Of a DNA stretch of 64,000 nucleotides, positions 36,601 through 45,856 are shown piece after piece (the stretch's first letter is position 1; each line of letters begins with the position of its first letter). The notes under the pieces are model-generated. The model was not told where the DNA came from, ran no database searches, and saw only the letters and a list, made by a program, of their open reading frames with translations. The translations under genes were made by a program, and so were the position numbers. The stretch spans positions 62,001 through 126,000 of the forward strand of contig ARYC01000613.1 in the NCBI GenBank assembly GCA_000711775.1. The letters run 5' to 3'. The stretch is from Oxytricha trifallax (taxonomy: Eukaryota > Ciliophora > Spirotrichea > Sporadotrichida > Oxytrichidae).

Positions 36601-39600
36601 TAAGGTACCTGTACTTGAGAGTCATGATATTTTATTTTTAACATAAATTTATGACTGTGATATAAATGAGAATTTGATTAAAATTAAATTAATTCGTGTT
36701 TCATGCACTAATAATAAAACAGGGCAGTGCAAAATTCTTTAATATTTATAACTTATAAATGGGAAAGTTTTCTACAAGAGTTTCGTTTTTTATAGAATTT
36801 TTCCTTCAATGATAAAAGCTTGAAATATCATTAATAGATTAATTGTACTTTAGTTTATTAAAGTTTTCAATTATTTTATAATATGTATATTATTTATTAA
36901 ATGTATTTTGTATCTATTATTTTTTCCTCTGATTTCATTAGACTCTTAATATTATAAAGTATAACTTCTGCTAAATTCCTATTCATGTTTATAATATTAT
37001 AAGCATGATTATTAAATATAAAACGATAATCTTTCTTTATTTTTAGAAAAAAAACTTATTAATAAACAATAGCCTGCTAACCTCCTAAAACAATAATTCA
37101 TAAAAGTCAAGTTAATTAAAGTCCTTCTTGTAAAAATTATTATACATGCTGATGGCTTTTTTTTAAGCTAGTTAAGCTTTTTTTTTAAAACTGAAAATAT
37201 TTTTTATCATTTTGTGAATTCTAAGAAATAAGTCGAGATGCTATAGTTAAGAAGTTGTCCAGTTTTTAAGATAATTATATGGCCTGACAACTTATAAAAT
37301 TATTGTCAGGCTAGATAAATTAAACTATGATATTCTATTGGTAATTAAGAGTAATAGAAAAAGATTTAGAACATTGTTCTAAGTATCCCTATTAAATATA
37401 AAGGGTCCTTCAATATAATTAAAGATATTCGAAAAGGGACCCTATAAAAGTTATTTGGACTTTATTTAAAAGAAAAAGCAATTTACATTACTTAAAAGTA
37501 AATAAAAAGTAGAAATAAAATAAATAAAACAACAAAAATATTAGAAGTTAAAAAATAGATTTCAAAATCATTGATACTAATCGTACTTAAATACTTTAAA
37601 TAATTTATAGGCTGACAATCATTAAAAAGGTTGTCAGGTGATGGAAATAATTGGAATTTAAATACTAATAAAAATATAATTATTAAAAATGGAATATATA
37701 ATAACAGTTAAAGGAAAGTGCAACTTACTTGACTTTTATTAAATGCATGATAATAATTTTAGAATAAATATTTATAAAGAATTTATAGAACTTATATATT
37801 ATTTTAGCAGGCAAGTGCACTTTTCTAATAAAGAAATTTTACTTTCTTAAAATTAAGAAGAAAAATAACAATTTATAAACTGATTGATATGTTTTTAATT
37901 AAATTCATGATTATGTTCTTAAAAATGATTTTATTTAAAAAATTAGATGAATTTAATTTAAGAAAAATACTTAAATTTAATAAATTTAGACTTCAACATA
38001 AAAAATTATAATACTCAATTTTATATAGATTTCTTATAATATATTAAATTAAAGTTTAAATTTTATGATTTAGCATAGAAATATTTATTATAATATTATA
38101 TTTTTAGGTTATAGAGTGCCACCGAACAGAATGCGTAGACGACCTTATAAAATGCAAAAAAGACATATGTGGTTTGTTCTTTTGCTTCTAATGTATGAAG
38201 AAAAACCAAATTAAATATATAAATTATTTATTTGCAATGATTAAAAAATAAAATTATATCATAGTTTTAATCAAATTGTAAGCATCTTATGCCAATTTTC
38301 TTTGAAAATTTCATAGTTTTTGATTTTTTGTCCAAATAACTTAAATCTTATTAATTGCTATATAGAAGAAAGCACCCAACAGTCCAAAAAATCTTATATT
38401 TCCGAAATCTGAATTTATCAAACTCAAATCATAAGATTAATATTTTAAATAAAAATAATCTTTTTTTTTAAATTTATTTATACTAAAAATTCAAATATTT
38501 TATAAATTGAAAATTTTTAAGGTTTATAATTAAAGCTTAATATATGCATAAATTAATTCTTGCTTAAATCATAATCAATTTATTTTTTATCAAAATTAAA
38601 ATTTTAGTATTTAAAAGCTATGTATATATGCTGAGTATTTATTAGATATTAAAACTTGTATGTAATAATTTTAATATTGCACGATATATCTAATTAAGTT
38701 TCAACCAATAAATTGAAAATTTATCTTTAATTAAATCTCCAAAAATTATGAAACGTTAAAGATTCTATTATTCAATTAATATCACTGTTAGTAATAAAAT
38801 CTATATTTTTAAGATAACTTTGTATGCCAAAGCTGTAAAGGAACCTGCCCCTGTGCGGACTGCAGCCAGACCTCTCTGTTTAACGATGTTCGAATCCTAT
38901 AGCTAGGTATGTATCAAAGATCTTTTCTTTTCTAATATCAAAGATTTATCGTTGTCTTAATCTCTATTAATTAGGTATTTAAGAGGGAACTCAAAATCAA
39001 CCTAAAGTCAGCGATTAAACTTCCACAAATGGAACTGCTTTGTCAAGCAACAATAATTCTGAATCATTACTATAATCTAGTGCACAAACCTCGAAAGTAG
39101 TGCTGCAGCTGAGAGAATTTAGGACTCCAACTATTCAACAGGATTAATCAAATAAATCATCGAAAAGTGAAAGGTCTAATGAAGCCTCCAATGAAACATC
39201 AACATATTGCAAAAAAAAACTTATTTAAATTGATAAAATAATTGGTAATAATATTCTTGCTTAAAAATAGTATGATAATCAAGAATTGAAGTAAACTAAC
39301 TCAAATCAAACTTTCAATGAACTTCCCGGAATGATTACACCAAATCTGAAAGTTAGCATCTTATAACTTTCAGATTTATTTTTTTTGTAAACATTATGAA
39401 TCTTTGGGGGCATGAGAATCGATGATTTAGATAAAATGGTAAAAAAGGACTTGTAGGCATCTTAATTAAAAGCAGCAAGTTAGTCACTAAACCAGACACC
39501 TCAGCTCTTATCCAAAAATATTACATCTATCAACAATTATGTTAGCTCATTTGACGCAAGCTCCTAGTCATAATATTTTTCTTTTTCATAAATTTTATGG

Positions 39601-42140
39601 AAGAAAAAATGATAAAAATTCAAATTTAATTTGAATTCATAATTTTAACCTAAAGCAACAATGCAAGGAAGCAAGATCCAAGTGAGGCTATTCGATAACA
39701 GCAAAAATGCTTTAGATACTGATGCCTCCTACATTTCAAAATAATAAAGTTTATAAAGAGAGGCATTTTGGATGAGAAAAGTATGAACTCTCCATAGTGT
39801 AAAAGAATAGAAAAAATTTCTCAAAAATATCTGAAAAAACTTTAATTAAAAAATAATTTAATTATAGTTCATTATAATGGATGATATTCCATGAACTAAG
39901 ATGTTCAACCTTCCTAATTTTTTTATATGTTTTTACATTATGCTTCATAAATCTTGATTATTATTTTTTGCTCTTTTCAATTCTATACGATTAAAAAAAA
40001 ATTTTCTTAAAAATTATTGATAAAAAGTAAAGCATAATAATTTTTTAGGAATTTATATATTTAAATTTAAAATTCTATGTTTTATTATTTCTATTTTTAT
40101 ACTGTAAATTAGTTTCAATTATGTTAATTAAGCTATCTTTAATATATAGCTTTCATTAAATTGCAAAAATTGTATAGATTGTTAGATTTAATCAATTAAT
40201 TTTCCCATCCCCAGGCATAGAATGGATAAGAGAACTATCAGCAAGAGTCGACTTCAAAAATATTAATTCCAGCTAACACCAACTACTTTTCATAAACCCC
40301 AAAGAAACCAGAATAAACTTTGGAAAAATCAATCACTCTTAAATAGGAAACTGAATAGAGAATTAATACCAAGGCTGAAGATTCAAATCCTTCAAAAACT
40401 AAGTCTACTCTGATCAGTATCATTATAATAAATTTTCATAATTAAATATCACTCACTCAAAAAAGGCGTCTAAGAGGCCATTGAATGAAGTCGAAGAAGT
40501 TAAGAACATCTCTATTGAGCTTTAACCAAAGATGAAGCGATAGAGACTTTCAGAAAATGACGCTAAACTTTAATACATAAATCTCCCGTTAACCATAAAA
40601 AACGAGAGTTCTCAATCTATATAATATTAAGATGTAGAAGGTGACAGCAATTAAATTTAATGTTAACATTAAGAAGACGAACTGGTTTAAAGCTTTTAAG
40701 ATTTATCGAACGAAGTAGAATCAGAGGAGGAAGAGTTTTAGAAAAGAAAAAGTAGAAACAAGAAAGGTGGAAAGTACCTTAATTATGATTCAATCAGAAG
40801 GCAACTTATGATAGAGTAATCGAATAACTAAGATCAGGAATTTGATCCAGCAACTGAATTGGATATTCACGAAATGTTCAATTAACATAAAAATTAATAG
40901 AAAGACAGTGGTGTTAAATTGTAAGCCTCAAATTCAACTGATATTCCCTTATCTTCAAAAGGATTTATACCTTTAAGCCCAAGTCCTTTCAATTTTAAAT
41001 TTTTTTAATTAAAAATTTAAAGTAAAATGAATCGGACATTTCTTTTAATTTAATCAATAACTTGTAGAAGTATGCTTCTTAATCCTAAACATAAATGACA
41101 TAGCCATTTGGAAATATCCCAAGAAGTAACATTTCAAATATTTTGCATATCTCAGCTGAGAAAGTTAATCACTTGTCTGCCGATGACACAATCGCTGCCT
41201 CAACTAATTAGGGAGGAGTCCTCGCAAGTATGACAAGAGAAAGGCAATATTCAAATTAATTTGGCTAGTCACTTCAATAAACTTCTCTAGCTCGTCTACA
41301 TTCGTTACCTTAATAGAGATAGCAAAACCCAGCTTCATTTTATAATAAAACCAATGTCTTTTAAGAAATCTATTTTTCCTTAACTTATATAACTTCTCAT
41401 CACTTATAGGTCCCAGCTTAGCAACAATTTGTAAATAGATAGCCTTAATATAATACAGCTCCTCAATTTATCTAGGCATTCCCTTAATACTCTCATATGA
41501 TTTAGCCTTAACAGTAAAATTAGGCGATACGATAACCTTAGTATGCCCTAGACCCTGCTACAATGCAACTCATCGAAATCCAGCAACAACCTTTAACATA
41601 GCAGCAACACCCAGGTCTAGTCTAGTACTAAGTCCCAATCCTTCAATAGCCATAAATACTACCTCAAATTCAACCACAACAATAGCAGCTTGCTTATTAC
41701 ATGCCATAGTAACCATCAGGTATGATGGTAGTCTTGGATCCTAACTAGTCTCAAATGGTATAAGGAGGCCAACCATAACAGATACAAAATGCCCCTGGAA
41801 CCCTGATTCCTTAATAGTTCGTAGGGATGCAAATGGTAGGCTAAGCTGTTCCTTAGTTTTTACCATAGTAACAAACTTAAATTCCACAAGGCTATCAAAT
41901 GGTGCAAGCCATAGATCCAAGTTAACTACTTAGCTAAGGATAAGCATATGGAATGTAGTATTTTAGAAAAAATCTATTTATTGAAATTTTGTTTTATCGC
42001 ATAATCTGTAGTAATATCCAGGTCAAATATAGTATGCTGCTCCTGCCACTAGTTTATAGCAAGTAGCATCTGGATAATAACTCTAAGGTTTGTAATATCT
42101 ACAACCTTAGCAATAAATTTATTATTAACACTAATAATGA
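33662..42140 (+). CDS. zf-4CXXC_R1 zinc-finger protein with disordered and polyQ regions, many MDSs
   Basis: The Cys cluster, assembled over IESs, reads NYCHRTEC, then IKCKKDIC, FFCFQCMKKN, FVCQSCKGTCPCADC. The CPxCrgxCNCxxC-like end identifies the zf-4CXXC_R1 fold of CDCA7 and plant IBM1-type demethylases. ATG 33662 opens MSQSKQLETQDYQNPKG; coding-like blocks follow at about 33770-33900, 34040-34140, 34200-34290, 34845-35015, 35150-35370, 36100-36242, 36408-36456, 38124-~38205, ~38822-38910, 38979-39370, 39400-39590, 40210-40420, 40440-40990, 41050-41960 and 42014-42140. The ~300-residue C-terminal part is Q/P-rich (IQAFPQYSHMIQPQQQ). Stop TGA 42138-42140. The blocks left of 36100 are assigned to this gene by direction and composition only. 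A nuclear, DNA- or chromatin-binding role is inferred from the domain. Confidence 0.72.
36243..36407 (+). other. 165-bp IES (pointer CCTCAA)
   Basis: Copies at 36237-36242 and 36402-36407; joining gives DSNPQRENRKKPNHFAFNYC. Confidence 0.9.
36457..38123 (+). other. 1667-bp IES within the zinc finger (pointer CACC)
   Basis: Copies at 36453-36456 and 38120-38123 in equal phase; joining gives NYCHRTECVDDLIKC. The interior is AT-rich with several hairpins (37283-37826) and no coding frame. Confidence 0.8.
37283..37826. repeat. Cluster of four short inverted repeats in an IES
   Basis: CCTGACAA/TTGTCAGG at 37283-37290 and 37303-37310; AGGGTCC/GGACCCT at 37402-37408 and 37437-37443; CTGACAA/TTGTCAG at 37612-37618 and 37631-37637; AGGAAAGTGCA at 37712-37722 against TGCACTTTTCT at 37816-37826. 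The first and third hairpins share their stem sequence. They stand out as islands of G/C in AT-rich DNA. Confidence 0.6.
38911..38978 (+). other. 68-bp IES (pointer AGGTAT)
   Basis: Copies at 38905-38910 and 38973-38978; joining gives DVRILQLGIQEGTQNQP. Confidence 0.92.
41961..42013 (+). other. 53-bp IES (pointer TGTAGTA)
   Basis: Copies at 41954-41960 and 42007-42013; joining gives QAYGMQQYPGQIQYAAP within the polyQ tail. Confidence 0.93.
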
Positions 42141-42453
42141 GAAAAAGAACAAATTTAGGGTTCTGCACATATAAGGGTTACAGGTAAATTTCTTATTATT
42201 AATATATAATTTAATATAATTTTAAATATCCCTCTCTAATTTGTATTTATCAATATCCTATACTTAATTATAAACAAAATATATTTGAATTGATTTCCTA
42301 AAATTTTTTTTAATTTCATTATTCTTGACTTTATTGCATCTGTTATTTGTGTATATCCCAATTCTTCATTCTTAATTCTCAAAGTAGTAGGAAATACATA
42401 ACTAAAATGTGTATTTATTATTAAATTGCAGTAGTATATTTTATTATTAATTA
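42141..42453. other. Spacer between zf-4CXXC_R1 and NOP14-like genes
   Basis: AT-rich, no coding frame recognised; a minus-strand open stretch here has no protein-like features. Confidence 0.5.
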
Positions 42454-44004
42454 ATGGCACACAAGGGAGGAAAAGGCAAAGGAGGCAACAAGCTCAAGAG
42501 AAAGAGAGGAAAGAAGTTCAGATTTATGGATGGAGAAGGAGATGGAACTCAAGTAGGTAAAGGCAAGTAGACTGAGGGAAATCCATTCGAAGATCATCAC
42601 TCATCTAAAAAGGCAAATAAGGACAAGTTAAAGGTAAGCACAAGAAATGTTTTATCAAAATCACTATATCTCAAATAATTTTGGGGGATTACAAGAAAAT
42701 TATCCAGTATGTCTAACCTATTACTATTAGAGAGCTCAACTGATTAATGAATTCCAAACCAGAGGCAAGAACAATGTATTTATTGACAAGAGAATCGGAG
42801 TGACTTCTTCTAAGCTATCTGAAGAAGACAAAATGAGATTGAGATATATGCGTGAGCAGAGAGATCAGCTTAAGTTAAGCAAAGTCAGCAAGAAAAGAGC
42901 AAAGTACAATCTGGATGACCTCAATTCAGTTTAATACATTACGATATTCATATCTTGGCAATTTATCTGTTAAGTTAATTCTGAAGAGGAGGAGAATGAC
43001 ATGTTTATGGGATTCACTCACGGAGGCAGAAGGTTAGAGGAGATGGACGATTTCTAAGATAAAATTGAACTGTCTTCTGATGAAGAGGGTGGCTACGAAG
43101 ATCGCCAAGATAGAGACAAAAGAATCGGAAATTTGGATGAGCAAATGGTTATGAACATGAACTTCGGAGGAGGAGCATTTATTAAATAAATCATCAATAA
43201 TTTGAATTGTTTAATATAGTGATATGATTCTCAGGCGATGTTAGAGATAAAGATCAAAAGAAAACTCGTAAAGAAATCTTTGAGGAGATCATCGACAAAT
43301 CCAAAGCTTACAAAATGGTTAGAAGTGAAATTAAGATAGCTATAATTCCTTTTAAATATTAGGCTTATACTATGTGATTGTATACAAATGGGAACTATTT
43401 TCAAATTTCTAAACTATAAATAGCTACCTAAGACCTTTCTGCTAAACTTGACACTGAATATTTCGATTTGCTACCACTCCTGAACCTTAATAAAAACAAA
43501 TCTGCTTAACGTGTAATTGAAGACACCAAGCTTGACAAGTCCTATGAAAAGCTCGCCAGCATGATGGTCGATTAAAAGAGAGCGCAACCCATTTAAGTGT
43601 TAATGAGCGACAAAGAACAAGCCAAACAGAAGAAAGCCAAGTTACAAGCACTGGCTAAACAGTAAAATGCAGGCAATGACTCTGATGACAGTGATAACCA
43701 ACAATTAAGGAAGAGAGACAGCAAAATGGTTGATAAGAGGGAGTAGGCATTCAAGAATATGCAGAAAGACACCATTGAAAAGTATAAGAACGACATCAAG
43801 GCAAGTATTGTTGAGGATAGAGTTAAGGAATAGATCAAGAAGGTACAGGAGAAGAAAGGAGGTAAATAGGTTGAAATTGACTCTGATCTGGCTTCCGAAG
43901 ATGATGAAGAGGAATATGACGAGGAAGAAGATAACGATGATGATAACGAAGAAGAAGATGATGATGAAGAGGAGGAAGATGATGATGATGAAGATAGTTC
44001 ATGA
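42454..44004 (+). CDS. NOP14-like nucleolar protein, short form
   Basis: NOP14 is a 40S ribosomal-subunit processome component. ATG 42454 opens a basic start (MAHKGGKGKGGNKLKRKRGK) with NPFE soon after, then NNVFIDKRIGV (animal NVFRDKRFGE), LSEEDKMRLRYMREQ, AKYNLDDLNSEEEEND, GGRRLEEMDDF, NMNFGGG, KKTRKEIFEEIIDKSK, LSAKLDTEYFDLLPLL. All match the N-terminal half of NOP14 in order. It then ends in an E/D-rich tract at TGA 44002-44004, at roughly 400 residues, about half the animal length. The C-terminal half is not in the adjacent DNA, so either the protein is short or the remaining MDSs lie elsewhere. GC content is higher than in neighbours. Pieces: 42454-42633, 42731-42927, 42982-~43180, ~43235-43342, 43427-44004. 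Nested in the CDKL IES. Confidence 0.82.
42634..42730 (+). other. Probable 97-bp intron in NOP14-like gene
   Basis: GTAAGC...TATTAG; removal joins KANKDKLK to RAQLINEFQTRG in phase 0 without a flanking direct repeat. Confidence 0.72.
42928..42981 (+). other. 54-bp IES in NOP14-like gene (pointer AATTC)
   Basis: Copies at 42923-42927 and 42977-42981; joining gives NLDDLNSEEEENDMF. In frame either way, but the excised codons are AT-rich and unlike the flanks. Confidence 0.82.
43343..43426 (+). other. 84-bp IES in NOP14-like gene (pointer ATAGCTA)
   Basis: Copies at 43336-43342 and 43420-43426; removal avoids a TGA and joins EIKIATQDLSAKLD. Confidence 0.9.
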
Positions 44005-44113
44005 ATATTATGGAGTGAGTGAGTCTTCCAATTAAATTAATTAACAGCTATTATTTATTTGGATTATAATCAAAGAATTAACTTGAAGAATATTTCATAC
44101 AAAGAATAATTTA

Positions 44114-44126
44114 CTTTCCATAATTA
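44114..44126 (-). other. Pointer of CDKL gene, distal copy (13 bp)
   Basis: Same 13 bp as 22871-22883. The flanks differ on both sides, as expected for a junction repeat and not a larger duplication. Confidence 0.93.
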
Positions 44127-45165
44127 GGAGTGAGCAATAACTCAGGAGCTCTGTAAACTCAATAATTAATAATTATATGATATTATCTAATTTTATGATT
44201 TATGCAAGCTATAATAGTTTACCACCTAGTCGCTACATAATCAGTTAGATTGCCTTTGTTGTTATTAATCACTCTCGCAAACCCAAAATCACACAACCTC
44301 AAGTCATTTGTTTGCCTATAAATATCACATTATGAAAAATTACATAAAAAATATAAATCAACTGAAAACTACTTACGGATTAATGAGTAAATTTTCTGGC
44401 TTGATATCTCTATGTATAACATTTTGTCTATGGCAAAATTCAATGGCTTTCAATAGTTAATAAATGTATTTCCTCACTGCTTCTGCATCCAACCCATTCG
44501 GTCGTTCTTCCAATATTTCCAAGAGATTCTTCTCCATGTATTCAAACACTAAATACAGTCTCTACTTCCTATAATAATCATTGAATTTATACATTCTTAT
44601 TGGGTTTTATATTGCAACAAATTGCTTAAAGGTATAATTTTCAAATGGTATTTTATTTCAAGCATAGTTTTGTTAATTGCTTTTTTACATTATTTAAAAC
44701 ACAAAATTTTGGATGTATAGATATTTGTAACATACCTTTTAAAAGCTTCCTTAAGCTGTACTATATTTTCCTATTTCAGCATTCGAAGCATTTTTACTTC
44801 TCTGAAAGTAGTCTTTTTCACTATTTCATCTTCATCTGATTCCTTGAATTTCTTTATTGCAACTATAAACAAATTAAGATAAATCACATAATTATTTCAA
44901 ATTAAAGGCAGTTTTATAATGAGAAATAAATCATGTAATCAAAAGAGAAGTTAGAATTTATTTGAGTTATATCATTATAACTACAAATAGCGTAATTTTA
45001 ACTTTATTTATAGAATTTAAACATGGATTACACATTTAAGGTTTGATATAATAAAATCATAATTATATTTTACATACCAATTTCTCCAGATTCTTTGTTT
45101 TTGGCTTTGTACACTATACCATAAGCGCCTTCTCCAACGATGCCAATAATTTCGTATTTATTCAT
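44114..45165 (-). CDS. CDKL-family kinase, 5' block (N-lobe to APE motif)
   Basis: Start ATG 45165-45163. Exonic pieces on the minus strand: 45165-45078, 44862-44736, 44568-44377, 44315-44222, 44155-44114, total 543 bp, exactly 181 codons. Motifs: [13 protein letters not shown] (P-loop), [26 protein letters not shown] (the CDKL version of the helix-C signature), [23 protein letters not shown] (catalytic loop), [25 protein letters not shown] (activation loop) and NYGK, where the block stops at a 13-bp pointer. The next codons, EVDIWAIGC, are at 22870 and leftward. Together with 20752-22883 this gives a complete kinase domain. In the germline the gene covers 24.4 kb. Confidence 0.93.
44156..44221 (-). 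other. 66-bp IES in CDKL gene with 2-bp TA pointer
   Basis: TA at 44220-44221 and 44154-44155; removal joins VATRW to YRAPELLL. The GT-AG rule does not give the right frame, so this is an IES, with an unusually short pointer. Confidence 0.75.
44316..44376 (-). other. 61-bp intron in CDKL gene
   Basis: GTAAGT...TATAG on the minus strand; joins LLINP to [12 protein letters not shown]. Confidence 0.82.
44569..44735 (-). other. 167-bp intron in CDKL gene
   Basis: GTATGT...TATAG; joins KEAFKR to [10 protein letters not shown] in frame. Confidence 0.8.
44863..45077 (-). other. 215-bp intron in CDKL gene
   Basis: GTATGT...TATAG; joins ESGEI to VAIKKF, completing the VAIK motif. Confidence 0.8.
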
Positions 45166-45856
45166 TTTATTTCAATTACAATATTATAGTTTTATTATTA
45201 ATAATTTCAATTATAATTATATTTAATGATATAACTCAAGAATTTAATGAAGATTCTCAGACATTAAAATTTTATTAATTATATTTTATTTGATGATAAA
45301 CTTTAAGGTTTTATTGTTTATAAAATTATTCATTAATATTTCTCTAATTTACAATTGAAAGCCTCCTCAAATAGTTGAAACTTGTTCTTATAATTTATTG
45401 TTACAATTATTAAACCCCAAAACCCCTTATACTAAATAAATAAATTTATTAGTTTTTATTATTATACGTTTGTGCAAGAGCAAGGGATCTTAAGGTGTTC
45501 TTTTAATCTATCTCTTCAAATTATTGTAGTAAATTTAGTATGGATCTTTTTCTGGAGTTTGATTGATTTATTTGTTTAAGCCCAGTTACAGTATTTTACT
45601 TTTATTATCTTAAATATTTTCTTCTATCGATGATAAATTAATTTTAGGATTTATCTTGATATTGTTGTAAAAGATGTTTCTTACAAGATTATGTATTATT
45701 CAAAAATGAATGATGTATATTATTCTATGAAATTTCTTTTTTTATTTTACTAACTTATAAATAAATTATTTTCAGAGAAAATCGACATTTGTACCTTTAT
45801 TATATATAAATAAGTGCATATTGTTTAATAGAAGATACCAGAATTAGTTAAAATTA
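45166..45856. other. Spacer upstream of CDKL gene
   Basis: AT-rich with no gene; includes an isolated telomere-like tract at 45412-45426 and the left target duplication of the foldback element at 45849-45856. Confidence 0.5.
45412..45426 (+). repeat. Isolated telomere-like tract (C4A4-type), possible solo TBE end
   Basis: Reads AAACCCCAAAACCCC followed by TTATA; the intact TBE at 57469 has the same tract followed by TTAATG. No oppositely oriented partner was found within several kb. Confidence 0.55.

Larger units (their letters stand above)
22884..44126 (-). other. 21.2-kb IES of the CDKL gene containing four other genes
   Basis: Segment between the two pointer copies. It holds the coiled-coil gene at 23401, the Q/N-rich minus-strand gene 24605-31256, the zf-4CXXC_R1 gene 33662-42140 and the NOP14-like gene 42454-44004. 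From the viewpoint of the kinase it is one eliminated interval; from that of the inner genes it contains many retained MDSs. Confidence 0.88.

Noticed and set aside
38886..38896. tRNA B-box-like sequence (GTTCGAATCC)
   Set aside because: No matching A box, acceptor stem or anticodon arm upstream, and the bases lie in a frame-consistent protein segment (FNDVRILQ) of the zinc-finger gene.
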